A stretch of DNA of 63,065 nt from JBBQWZ01 sp038210135 (GTDB lineage: Bacteria > Acidobacteriota > Terriglobia > Bryobacterales > Bryobacteraceae), in the NCBI GenBank assembly GCA_038210135.1, contig JBBQWZ010000042.1:1-63065 (forward strand), in the 5' to 3' direction. Positions 29,255-37,011 of the stretch are shown piece after piece. The translations under genes were made by a program, and so were the position numbers. Numbering within the stretch: the stretch's first letter is position 1; each line of letters opens with the position of its first letter. Under the pieces are notes generated by a model. That model did not search any database and was not told where the DNA came from. It saw nothing but the letters and a program-made list of their open reading frames with translations.

Positions 29255-30048
29255 TGAAGCTCCGCATCGCCATCCTCACGCTTATTTGCCTCACGCTCAC
29301 CAGTTGCCTGAAACACGAGCTGCAATCCGGACTCACCGAAGCCGAAGCGCAGGAGATCATCATCGTTCTCCAGGAGCACGGCCTCGAAGCCGATCGCAGC
29401 CTGACCGCGAAAGACCGCGAGGCCCCGACCTGGACCGTTTCGCTCAAAGGCGGCAACCAAAATCTGGTCGCCGCGTGGCGCATTCTTCAGGAGAACGGAC
29501 TGCCGCGGCCGCGCGTGAAGGGATTCGAAGAGACGTACGCGAATCCGGGTCTGATTCCGACGGCCGGCGAGGAAAAAGCGAAAATGATGCAGGGCCTGAC
29601 CGGCGAAATTAGCCGGACCCTGAAATCGGTCGCGCGGGTGATCGACGTACGTGTCCACGTGGTCCTGCCGGAAAACAGCGCACTGCTCGACAAGAGCCAA
29701 TGGGCTCCGGCGACCGCCTCCGTGTTAATGAAGTATCAGGGTGACCAGCCGCCCCTGACCGTACCAGAAGTCAAGCAGCTGGTCTCGAAGGGCGTCGAAG
29801 GCTTGCAAGCCGACAACATCGCCGTCGTGATGAAGAAAGTGGAAATGCGCAAAGAAGCCGCGCACGACATTATGTGGTACCTGGGCAATCAGGAACTGCT
29901 GGCGGGAGCAGTTTTCTTTTTGGCGATCATGACGATCCTCGCTCTCACGCTGACTGTGCAAGTCCGCCGGCTGAAGTCGCGGCTCGCCACTGCCTTGATG
30001 ACGTCCGCGCCGGCACAAGAAGCGCTGACCACCGGGGCGCGAAAGTGA
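29254..30048 (+). CDS. sctJ: Type III secretion inner-membrane ring lipoprotein SctJ
   Basis: A 264-aa lipoprotein: signal sequence with lipobox LTSC (Cys18). The mature part has the YscJ pattern (GLTEAEAQEIIIVLQEHGLE), a second ring-building domain (ARVIDVRVHVVLPENSALLD), and a C-terminal TM helix (about 212-235). The length fits SctJ and excludes full FliF, which is about twice as long and carries a FliG-binding tail. It starts at the ATG overlapping the sctI stop; a longer frame upstream is spurious. Confidence 0.9.
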   Translation: MKLRIAILTLICLTLTSCLKHELQSGLTEAEAQEIIIVLQEHGLEADRSLTAKDREAPTWTVSLKGGNQNLVAAWRILQENGLPRPRVKGFEETYANPGLIPTAGEEKAKMMQGLTGEISRTLKSVARVIDVRVHVVLPENSALLDKSQWAPATASVLMKYQGDQPPLTVPEVKQLVSKGVEGLQADNIAVVMKKVEMRKEAAHDIMWYLGNQELLAGAVFFLAIMTILALTLTVQVRRLKSRLATALMTSAPAQEALTTGARK

Positions 30049-30308
30049 ATCCGCAGGTATTCGCCTGGTTCGGGATGATGGCCGCGCCGGATCGCTTTGC
30101 CCGCGTGCGCAAGCTACTGCCGAAAAACCTGGCGGAAGACGTATCAAAGGAAGTAGACGCGGCGAAGAATCTGTCGGCCGACGCGCTGCTCGCACGGCTT
30201 CACGATTTGCGTGATGGCGAACTGGCGATCAAGCGAGCCACCGTTCCGGGAGTGAGCCGGATGCCGCATCCGCTGATGCGCCACCTGCTCGGACGAATGC
30301 CGCGATGA
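30045..30308 (+). CDS. Small protein in the SctK position
   Basis: An 87-aa protein that starts with GTG overlapping the sctJ stop (GTGA) and ends overlapping the sctL start (ATGA). N-terminus VNPQVFAWFGMMAAPDRF, then charged helices with KLLPKNLAEDV and the tail MPHPLMRHLLGRMPR. In typical clusters SctK (a sorting-platform protein) lies between SctJ and SctL, but this is much shorter, so the identity is only positional. Confidence 0.6.
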   Translation: MNPQVFAWFGMMAAPDRFARVRKLLPKNLAEDVSKEVDAAKNLSADALLARLHDLRDGELAIKRATVPGVSRMPHPLMRHLLGRMPR

Positions 30309-30865
30309 TTGCCAAAGCGTCCTCGATCCCGGCCAATCAACGTCTCTTGCGAAAGCGCACGGCGGTGGCGCTCGGACGTGCGGGCGACATCATTGCGCTG
30401 GCGGAAGAAGATCGCGAAACGATTCATCGGGAAGCGAAGCAGGCCGGCTATGAAGAAGGCTTGGCGCAATGGACCGCCGTGGTGCTCGAAGCGCAACGTG
30501 CGAGCGCGGCCCGCTTCGATCAGGCGGAGCCGGAACTGGTCAAACTCGCTTTGGGCATCGCTCGTAAAGTAATCGCCGAAGAAATGCGCATCGCTCCCGA
30601 AGCCGTCGGCGCGATTGTGAAGGGCGCTATTCAGAACGTGCGCCGCGCGCCGAGCCTGCATATTCAGGTCCATCCCGATTCCCTACCCTACGTCGAAGCG
30701 CGAATGGCGGAAGTGCAGAGGGCGGCGGGAGACAACTGCCGGCTGGTGATCACGGCTTCCGAATCGGTAGAGCCGGGCGGCTGTCTGTTATCCAATGAAT
30801 ACGGCAGCGTGGACGCGCGCCTCGAAACGCAAATCACAGTTCTCGAGCGGATACTCCTCAAATAG
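30305..30865 (+). CDS. sctL: Type III secretion stator protein SctL
   Basis: A 186-aa protein of the HrpE/YscL/FliH family. N-terminal helical region with AGYEEGLAQW, then the conserved C-terminal domain (LALGIARKVIAEEMRIAPE, SLHIQVHPDSLPYVE, SVEPGGCLLSNEYGSVDARL). Holds and restrains the SctN ATPase under the export gate. Overlaps the upstream small gene by four bases and ends 4 nt before sctN. Confidence 0.9.
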   Translation: MIAKASSIPANQRLLRKRTAVALGRAGDIIALAEEDRETIHREAKQAGYEEGLAQWTAVVLEAQRASAARFDQAEPELVKLALGIARKVIAEEMRIAPEAVGAIVKGAIQNVRRAPSLHIQVHPDSLPYVEARMAEVQRAAGDNCRLVITASESVEPGGCLLSNEYGSVDARLETQITVLERILLK

Positions 30866-30869
30866 CCAG

Positions 30870-32192
30870 ATGACCGATCCTGTTTTCAATCTCGGCAAAA
30901 GGCTGGCGCAACTCGAAGCCGTGACGCCGGTCGAGGTTCGCGGCCGCGTCCACGAAATCGTCGGACTTCTGGTTCGCGCCTCACTCGAAGACGCTTTCGT
31001 AGGCGAGCTGTGCCAGATCCACAACACGCGCGGCGGCGAAACTGTGAAGGCGGAGGTGGTCGGTTTCCAGGGCGGCGACGCGCTCCTGATGCCACTGGGC
31101 GGCCTCACCAATATCGGCCCGTCGAGCGAAGTGGTCAGCACCGGAAAGTGCCTCAGCGTGCGAGTCGGCGAGGGACTCCTCGGGCGCGTGCTGGATGGTT
31201 TGGGCGAACCGATGGACGGCAAAGGCCCGCTCGATTGCGTCGAGGAATATCCCGTTTCAGCCGCGCCGCCGGATCCACTGACACGCCAGCGCGTGACCAA
31301 GCCGATCTCGATCGGCGTGCGCGCCATCGATTCCCTGCTCTCTTGCGGTGAGGGCCAGCGCGTTGGTTTATTCGCTGCGGCCGGAGTTGGAAAGAGCACT
31401 CTGCTCGGGATGATCGCGCGGAATACCGAGGCCGACGTTAACGTGATTTCGCTGATCGGCGAACGCGGTCGCGAAGTCCGAGATTTTCTCGAACAGGATC
31501 TTGGTCCCGAAGGCATGAAGCGATCCGTGGTCGTCTGCGCCACGTCGGATAAGCCTTCGCTGGTGCGCCTGAAGGGCGCGTTTGTGGCCACCGCGATTGC
31601 GGAATACTTTCGCGATCAGGGCAAGAAGGTGATGCTGATGATGGATTCCGTTACGCGATTCGCCCGCGCCCAGCGCGAAGTCGGTCTCGCCTGCGGTGAG
31701 CCTCCGGCGCGCGCCGGATACACTCCGTCCGTGTTCGCCGAGCTCCCCAAACTGCTCGAACGCACTGGCAATTCTGATAAGGGATCGATCACGGCGTTCT
31801 ATACCGTGTTGGTCGCCGGCGACGATATGAACGAGCCCGTGGCCGACGAAGTCCGTTCCATCCTCGACGGCCACATCGTTCTTTCGCGCGACATGGCGGC
31901 GCGCGGCCACTACCCGGCGATCTCCGTATTGGATTCCGTCAGCCGCGTGATGAGCGCGGTCGCAACCAAGGCCCATCGCGATTCCGCGACTCGTATGCGA
32001 GGGCTGCTCGCGACCTACGAGAAGCAGAAAGACCTCATCCTGCTCGGTGCCTACCAGCGCGGATCCGACAAGAACGTCGATGCCGCCATCGACAACGTGG
32101 ACCGGATCAACGAATTCCTGAAGCAAGGCACGCACGAGCCGTCCGATTTTCAATCGACGGTCGCACAGCTGACCAGCCGGTATCCGGAGTAG
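30870..32192 (+). CDS. sctN: Type III secretion ATPase SctN
   Basis: 440 aa, from the ATG giving MTDPVFNLGKRL; an upstream in-frame Met overlaps sctL. F1-type ATPase of the SctN/FliI family: Walker A in AAAGVGKSTL (about 168-177), the ISLIGERGREVRDFLEQDL block, Walker B in VMLMMDSVTRFARAQREV, and the C-terminal segment AYQRGSDKNVDAAIDN. Unfolds and detaches substrates from chaperones at the export gate. The sequence alone does not separate SctN from FliI; the surroundings do. Confidence 0.95.
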   Translation: MTDPVFNLGKRLAQLEAVTPVEVRGRVHEIVGLLVRASLEDAFVGELCQIHNTRGGETVKAEVVGFQGGDALLMPLGGLTNIGPSSEVVSTGKCLSVRVGEGLLGRVLDGLGEPMDGKGPLDCVEEYPVSAAPPDPLTRQRVTKPISIGVRAIDSLLSCGEGQRVGLFAAAGVGKSTLLGMIARNTEADVNVISLIGERGREVRDFLEQDLGPEGMKRSVVVCATSDKPSLVRLKGAFVATAIAEYFRDQGKKVMLMMDSVTRFARAQREVGLACGEPPARAGYTPSVFAELPKLLERTGNSDKGSITAFYTVLVAGDDMNEPVADEVRSILDGHIVLSRDMAARGHYPAISVLDSVSRVMSAVATKAHRDSATRMRGLLATYEKQKDLILLGAYQRGSDKNVDAAIDNVDRINEFLKQGTHEPSDFQSTVAQLTSRYPE

Positions 32193-32195
32193 CGC

Positions 32196-32681
32196 ATGGC
32201 GCAGTTTCGCTACCGACTCGAGGTTCTTCTCGATCAGAAAAACCGGCAACAGGAAAAAGCGCAAGAAAACCTGGTTGAACAACGCAACCAATTGAAGGAT
32301 GCGCTCGATAACCTCAGCAGGCTACGAGAAGCGAAAGAAGAAAAAGAGCGTTCGCGCCGCGATCGCCGGGCCCGATTGTTGAGCGGCTCGCCCGGCGGAG
32401 ACGAAGTACGGCAGAGAGCGGATTATCTGAAGGCGCTCGACGCCGATGTGCTCGAAGCGAAGCGGAAGATTTTGTTGCAACAGATCACGGTCACCGATTG
32501 CGAGGAACAAGTGGAGGTGGCGAAGAAGCAATTCGAGGAGGCGGTCCGCGAGGTCCAGATTCTTGAGAAGCACCGGGCGAAGGCGGAGCAGAAGTTCCGG
32601 CGCGATCAGGATGAAGCCGAGCAGCGCGAGTTGGACGAAATCGGCTCCGTGCTCCACGCGGCCAGAAAGCGGCCCTCATGA
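32196..32681 (+). CDS. sctO: Type III secretion stalk protein SctO (YscO/FliJ-like)
   Basis: A 161-aa, almost entirely coiled-coil protein rich in Glu, Lys, Arg and Gln (FRYRLEVLLDQKNRQQEKAQ at the start). FliJ/YscO proteins share this N-terminus and length; they form the central stalk in the ATPase hexamer. Position between sctN and sctP is standard. Overlaps sctP by four bases (ATGA). Confidence 0.82.
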   Translation: MAQFRYRLEVLLDQKNRQQEKAQENLVEQRNQLKDALDNLSRLREAKEEKERSRRDRRARLLSGSPGGDEVRQRADYLKALDADVLEAKRKILLQQITVTDCEEQVEVAKKQFEEAVREVQILEKHRAKAEQKFRRDQDEAEQRELDEIGSVLHAARKRPS

Positions 32682-33265
32682 AAATCGACGGAGTGCAGGC
32701 AAACCAGCCGGCGAAAGACAAGGGGACGGATAAGGATAAGAAGTTCTCCGCCGTGCTGGAGAAGAAAAAGCAGTCGTCGAGTCAGGAACCAGCGGCTGAC
32801 GATGCCACCGCGAAATCGTTTTCCGGAACGCCGGGCTTATTGCCGCCGCCGGAAATGAGCGGAGGGCCGGTTGCCAAAACGGAGCAGCCACAGGCCGCGA
32901 CCGCCGCGCGGATGCTCGACAAATTGACCGACGAGATCACGGTTGCGACGAAAGAATCCGGGGTCAAGGAAGTCCAGATTCAGCTCAACTCGAAAACGCT
33001 TGAAGGCCTGAAGATCAACATTTCGAAGCCGGACGCGGGCGGAATTCAAGTGCAATTTCAGACGCAGTCGAATGGAATCGCGACCATGCTGCAAGGCCAA
33101 ACGTCGCAGCTGGCGGATCGGCTGGCGGCGAAAGGTCTAACGGTGGCGTCGATCTCCGTTAACAGAAAACCAGGCGCGTTGCGCGCGGAAGGCACGCGAA
33201 GCGACGTCGATCCTGCGACGCAAACCAGTTGGGCGGAATCGCAGAAGCGGCAGAGGGATCGATGA
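32678..33265 (+). CDS. sctP: Type III secretion needle-length regulator SctP (FliK/YscP-like)
   Basis: 195 aa. The N-terminal third is disordered Lys/Ser/Pro. The C-terminal domain (VKEVQIQLNSKTLEGLKINI, then IQVQFQTQSNGIATMLQGQ and LADRLAAKGLTVASISV) matches the FliK hook-length-control C-terminal pattern. Such proteins measure needle or hook length and switch substrate class through SctU. Shorter than YscP, implying a short or absent ruler part. Confidence 0.72.
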   Translation: MKIDGVQANQPAKDKGTDKDKKFSAVLEKKKQSSSQEPAADDATAKSFSGTPGLLPPPEMSGGPVAKTEQPQAATAARMLDKLTDEITVATKESGVKEVQIQLNSKTLEGLKINISKPDAGGIQVQFQTQSNGIATMLQGQTSQLADRLAAKGLTVASISVNRKPGALRAEGTRSDVDPATQTSWAESQKRQRDR

Positions 33266-34644
33266 CCGTCGCCACGTCGCCATTGCAGGGCCTTCCCGCT
33301 TTTCGCGCCGGCGATGTCGAACCCTGGAATTGGTTCCAACGCGTTTTCCCAGGCGTCAACGACTGGCAGGTGTGGCTCTCGGACGCATTAGGCGAATTAA
33401 TTCCGGAACCCGTGGGCGAGGCGCTGATTCTCGAACAGACCGACACGCTTTCGTCGAAGGGCGGCATTCATCGTTTCCGTTTTGAGAAGAACGAAATCAC
33501 TTTGGGACGCGAAGCCGACAACGATGTGGTGCTTCCCGCGCCCGCGATCACGAAGCGGCACGCGCGCCTGGTGATGCGCAATGACGTCTGGGTGCTCGAA
33601 GATTTGGGCGGTTCGCTCGGGACCATCGCGGGCGGAAAGAAGCTCGCTCCACTCGAGCTTCGGCCGATTCGTAATGGCGGCCAGTTCACGATTTTTCCTT
33701 ACGACTTCACGGTGCGCCTCGAACGAATCTGGAGGACTGGCCGCGACGTCCGGCTTTCTGCGCCGCGCGTCGAATCCGGCGAATGGGGCGCATTCCGTGT
33801 GAACGCGCGCAGCGGATTCGCCCTGCACGTCGAGCCGCTGGGACTCGCCGCCTACATCGAGGTCCACGACGTCCTGTTCCTGACTGCGATCCGGCACGCG
33901 CTGCGCATGGCGCAAATCGATCCCGCTTCGCCGGCTCCGGTCGATGACGACGTGTGCTTTTTCCTGTTGCTCGCGTGCCTTGAAAACGCCGGACGCAAGG
34001 TCGCCTTCCCGTATCAATTCAGCCTGGGCCCGCGTGGCGCGGTGCCGCCTTACGATCCCACCGAGCGCGGAATCGCCGTCGAGTTCTCGGTCGGCCTCGG
34101 CGATGGCCATGGACCGGTTCGCATTTTCCTCCCGTATTCATTGCTCAGCGCGATGAAGAAAACCAACGCGGGTCCGGCTGGTCCGACGTTGCCCGCGGGA
34201 CTTACTTTCGCGTACCGCTATGCCGCCGGCTCGGTCGATTTGACACCCGAAGAAACGTCGAGCCTTGAAGCCGGCGATATTTTATTTGCTTCCTCGTCAC
34301 CCGCCTTGCTCGAACCCAATCGCGCGGATCGGGGCTGGGAGGTCACCGCGGTGCAATCCGCAAGTGGCGGAAATCAACTCAAGATCGAGCGCCCACTGAA
34401 AGAAAAGGTGCCTATGAATGCTGCTCTCGAAGGCCTGACGCTGCGAATCGACGTGATTCTCGCCGAGAAGGAAATGACGCTGAAGGAAGCGGAAGCGCTG
34501 GCGCCCGGCGTCCTGGTGCCGCTCGAACGCGATGCAACGGCGCCGGTCCAGCTAGCCGTCAACGGACGCATCCTCGGTGAAGGCGAGTTGGTCGATATCG
34601 ATGGACGCCTTGGCGTTCGCGTCCTGAGTTGGAGAACCACTTGA
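33262..34644 (+). CDS. sctQ: FHA-SctQ fusion: sorting-platform protein with phosphothreonine-binding domain
   Basis: 460 aa from the ATG overlapping the sctP stop. Residues about 68-155 form an FHA domain: FEKNEITLGREADNDVVLP, then ITKRHARL, then LEDLGGSLGT. The usual NG is replaced by LG, so phosphopeptide affinity may differ. The middle resembles the SctQ N-terminal region. Two SpoA (surface presentation of antigens) domains follow: about 320-375 (GSVDLTPEETSSLEAGDILF) and about 385-460 (VDIDGRLGVRVLSW). SctQ forms the cytosolic sorting platform that selects substrates. I know of FHA in SctD but not at the head of SctQ, so this fusion is unusual. Confidence 0.85.
   Translation: MTVATSPLQGLPAFRAGDVEPWNWFQRVFPGVNDWQVWLSDALGELIPEPVGEALILEQTDTLSSKGGIHRFRFEKNEITLGREADNDVVLPAPAITKRHARLVMRNDVWVLEDLGGSLGTIAGGKKLAPLELRPIRNGGQFTIFPYDFTVRLERIWRTGRDVRLSAPRVESGEWGAFRVNARSGFALHVEPLGLAAYIEVHDVLFLTAIRHALRMAQIDPASPAPVDDDVCFFLLLACLENAGRKVAFPYQFSLGPRGAVPPYDPTERGIAVEFSVGLGDGHGPVRIFLPYSLLSAMKKTNAGPAGPTLPAGLTFAYRYAAGSVDLTPEETSSLEAGDILFASSSPALLEPNRADRGWEVTAVQSASGGNQLKIERPLKEKVPMNAALEGLTLRIDVILAEKEMTLKEAEALAPGVLVPLERDATAPVQLAVNGRILGEGELVDIDGRLGVRVLSWRTT
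34414..34644 (+). CDS. Possible separate SctQ-C product from an internal start
   Basis: An in-frame ATG at 34414 (MNAALEGLTLRIDV) has the A/G-rich AAAAGG at about 34403-34408 upstream and would yield only the second SpoA domain (76 aa). Several described systems (YscQ, SpaO) make such a short form by internal initiation. It is a prediction here, not demonstrated. Confidence 0.35.
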   Translation: MNAALEGLTLRIDVILAEKEMTLKEAEALAPGVLVPLERDATAPVQLAVNGRILGEGELVDIDGRLGVRVLSWRTT

Positions 34645-35039
34645 TGGCGCTCTTGCAGGTCAGCGCCGCCGACCAGGTAGGTGCCTTGAATAATTCGATT
34701 CTGGATTACGTCAAACTCCTCTTCATCCTGGCGGGCATTCTCGTATTGGCGTGGATCGGATTGCGCTACTGGATGCCGCGTCTATCCGGCATGACTGCGA
34801 TCGCGAGCGGAAATGCAATTCAGGTGGTCGCGCGCCAAGCGCTCGAACCGCGCAAGACGTTGTACGTGGTGAAAGCCGGCGGCGAATACCTATTGCTGGG
34901 CAGTTCCGAACAAGAGATGCAGTTGTTGACGCGCCTGGATTCGGCTGCGGTTGAAGCGGAACTGGTGCCGGCGCAACCCGTGGGATTCAAGTCCACGCTG
35001 GACCGTTTTCGCGTCAAGGGCAGAGGAGACGCCGCATGA
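34644..35039 (+). CDS. fliO: FliO-like export-gate assembly protein
   Basis: A 131-aa protein with one TM helix (about 23-42, LLFILAGILVLAWIGLRYW) and a small cytosolic domain with the FliO pattern (QVVARQALEPRKTLYVVKAG, then EYLLLGSSEQEMQLLTRLD). In flagella FliO helps assemble FliP. Injectisomes usually lack it, so its presence before sctR is notable. The start codon overlaps the sctQ stop (TGATG). A longer frame starting 15 nt upstream is less likely. Confidence 0.72.
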   Translation: MALLQVSAADQVGALNNSILDYVKLLFILAGILVLAWIGLRYWMPRLSGMTAIASGNAIQVVARQALEPRKTLYVVKAGGEYLLLGSSEQEMQLLTRLDSAAVEAELVPAQPVGFKSTLDRFRVKGRGDAA

Positions 35040-35869
35040 ATCGCGTTGCGCCGTTACTGCTTCTGCTGCTGCTTTCGAGCCGTATGGCGCAAGCCCAGGG
35101 CGGCAACCAGATGTCCAATCCCGTCGTGCTGATCGTCGTATTGGGCGCGCTTTCTCTTGCGCCTTTCGTGGTGATCATGCTGACGTCGTTCGTTAAGATT
35201 TCGGTGGTGCTGTCGATCTTGCGAAACGCGCTCGGTGCCCAGCAGGTTCCGCCCAACCAGGTGATCACGGGTCTCGCGTTCATTCTCACGATCTTCATCA
35301 TGTCGCCGGTCGGCCATCAGATGTATGATGCCGCCGGATCGCTGACGAATTCGAAGGACATCTTTTCCGAGGCGAGCGTCAAGAGCCTGTTTGATGGAGC
35401 GCAAAAAGGTAAGGAGCCGCTGCGCAAGTTTCTATCGAGACATAGCCATCCGCGCGACCGCGCGTTGTTCATGGAACTCGCCGCGACGCTCGACCGGCAG
35501 GGGCAGCGTCCAGTAGCGGTCGCAGAACCACCCGCGCCCGCACCCCAACAGAATCCGCCCGCGGACCAGGCTCCGGCCACTCCGCCGCCCGCGCCTGCCG
35601 AAAGCAACGCGCCGAAAATCGACAAGGAAGAATTCCGCATCCTGATTCCCTCGTTCGTCACCAGCGAACTCAAAGACGCCTTCCAGATTGGCTTTCTGGT
35701 TTTTGTTCCGTTCCTGATTATCGATATGGTGATCGCCAACATTCTGCTTTCGATGGGTATGGGCATGCTTTCGCCGTCGGTGATTTCGCTGCCGTTTAAG
35801 CTATTGCTCTTCGTGCTTGTAGACGGATGGTTCCTGATTGTCCGCAGCCTGGTCGTGAGCTATACATGA
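35036..35869 (+). CDS. sctR: Type III export gate protein SctR (FliP family)
   Basis: A 277-aa membrane protein with a cleavable-looking signal (MNRVAPLLLLLLLSSRMAQA), as in FliP, and four helices. The conserved stretches VIMLTSFVKISVVLSILRN, LIPSFVTSELKDAFQIGF and FLIIDMVIANILLSMGM are present. Between helices 2 and 3 it has a Pro/Ala-rich insert (about 160-195) not usual for the family. Forms the export pore with SctS and SctT. Overlaps fliO and sctS by four bases each. Confidence 0.95.
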   Translation: MNRVAPLLLLLLLSSRMAQAQGGNQMSNPVVLIVVLGALSLAPFVVIMLTSFVKISVVLSILRNALGAQQVPPNQVITGLAFILTIFIMSPVGHQMYDAAGSLTNSKDIFSEASVKSLFDGAQKGKEPLRKFLSRHSHPRDRALFMELAATLDRQGQRPVAVAEPPAPAPQQNPPADQAPATPPPAPAESNAPKIDKEEFRILIPSFVTSELKDAFQIGFLVFVPFLIIDMVIANILLSMGMGMLSPSVISLPFKLLLFVLVDGWFLIVRSLVVSYT

Positions 35870-36132
35870 GCGCCGACGCCATTCTCCGAATCCTGCGCGA
35901 GGCCATGCTGATGGTCTTGCTGCTGTCGGCCGGTCCCATGCTCGCGGGGATGCTGGTTGGCTTGGTCGTCAGTGTGATTCAAGCGACGACGCAGATCCAG
36001 GAACAGACTCTGAGTTTCGTGCCGAAGCTGATCGCGATTTTTCTGACGCTCGCAATCCTCGGCCCGTGGATGCTGCTACAGGCCATGCGTTTTACAACGG
36101 TTCTGTTCGACGCGATCGCGACCGTGAAATGA
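35866..36132 (+). CDS. sctS: Type III export gate protein SctS (FliQ family)
   Basis: An 88-aa protein with two TM helices and the typical segment LVVSVIQATTQIQEQTLSFV followed by PKL. Start at MSADAILRILREAM, overlapping the sctR stop (ATGA). Part of the SctRST export pore. Confidence 0.95.
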   Translation: MSADAILRILREAMLMVLLLSAGPMLAGMLVGLVVSVIQATTQIQEQTLSFVPKLIAIFLTLAILGPWMLLQAMRFTTVLFDAIATVK

Positions 36133-36139
36133 GCCGAGC

Positions 36140-36976
36140 GTGAACCTGATTCCGACAGCCCAGCATTTGCTTTCGCAATTGGGAATCCACGCGGATGTAA
36201 ACGCTTTCCTCATCGTTTTCGGATTGGCGGTCGCGCGCCTGGCGACCGCGCTTTCGCTCGCGCCATTCTTCGGCGGGCAGACCGTATCCGGCCAGGTCCG
36301 GACCGGCCTCGCCGTCATCCTCACCGCGACGCTGACGCCATATCTGGTTGCCAATCCCGCCATCGAAACGATGAACGTCGTTCTGTTCGTGGCTTTGTTG
36401 CTCAAGGAGGTGATGATAGGAGCCGTTATCGGCTTCGTTTCGCAATTGGTGTTTCTCGCGGTGCAGGCCGCTGGAACGCTCATCGACACGGGCCGCGGAA
36501 TGAACCAGCCGGCTTACGTCACGCCGCAGTTGCCGGGACACCTGTCGGCGCTCGGCCAACTGAAATTTCAAGCCGCCATCGTTTTGTTCCTGGCGATGAA
36601 TGGTCATTTGATGTTTATCAACACGCTGCATTCGAGCTTTACTCAACTGCCAGTCCTGAGCTTCCCGAAGTTTCCGCCCGGCGGCTTCGCATTCGCCGAC
36701 CAGATGGCGCGGATCACTGGCTCGACCATATCCATCGGAATGCAGTTGGCGGCGCCGGTATTGTTGGCATTGTTCATGGTGGATGTGGCGTTCGGCGCGT
36801 TGGGGAAAATCGCATCGCAAATCAACGTCCATCAGGAAAGCCAACCCGTGAAGGCGCTGGCCGGATTGGCGGTCCTGCTGCTCGCGATCGGCTTTATCAT
36901 GACCCGGCTAAACCGCCATTTCGCCGACATGCTGGATCAGATTGCCGCCCTGGTGCGGTCGCTTGCGAATGGCTAA
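36140..36976 (+). CDS. sctT: Type III export gate protein SctT (FliR family)
   Basis: A 278-aa membrane protein starting at GTG, 8 nt after sctS. About six helices. Family segments: APFFGGQTVSGQVRTGLAV, LLKEVMIGAVIGFVSQLVF and AAGTLIDTGRGMNQ. The GTG start has no strong ribosome site but is the only sensible one. Completes the SctRST pore. Confidence 0.95.
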   Translation: MNLIPTAQHLLSQLGIHADVNAFLIVFGLAVARLATALSLAPFFGGQTVSGQVRTGLAVILTATLTPYLVANPAIETMNVVLFVALLLKEVMIGAVIGFVSQLVFLAVQAAGTLIDTGRGMNQPAYVTPQLPGHLSALGQLKFQAAIVLFLAMNGHLMFINTLHSSFTQLPVLSFPKFPPGGFAFADQMARITGSTISIGMQLAAPVLLALFMVDVAFGALGKIASQINVHQESQPVKALAGLAVLLLAIGFIMTRLNRHFADMLDQIAALVRSLANG

Positions 36977-36977
36977 C

Positions 36978-37004
36978 GCAACTTCCGGATCGCGGCGGCG
37001 ATAA
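36978..37004 (+). promoter_or_regulatory. Sigma-28-like box, copy 1 (before the candidate substrate at 37012)
   Basis: GCAACTTC at 36978-36985, 11 nt, GGCGATAA at 36997-37004. Flagellar sigma-28 promoters have a C..CGATAA-type -10 with an 11-nt gap to the -35 block. The end of the -10 is only 7 nt from the ATG at 37012, so a message starting here would have almost no leader. Confidence 0.6.
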
Positions 37005-37011
37005 CCAAAGT

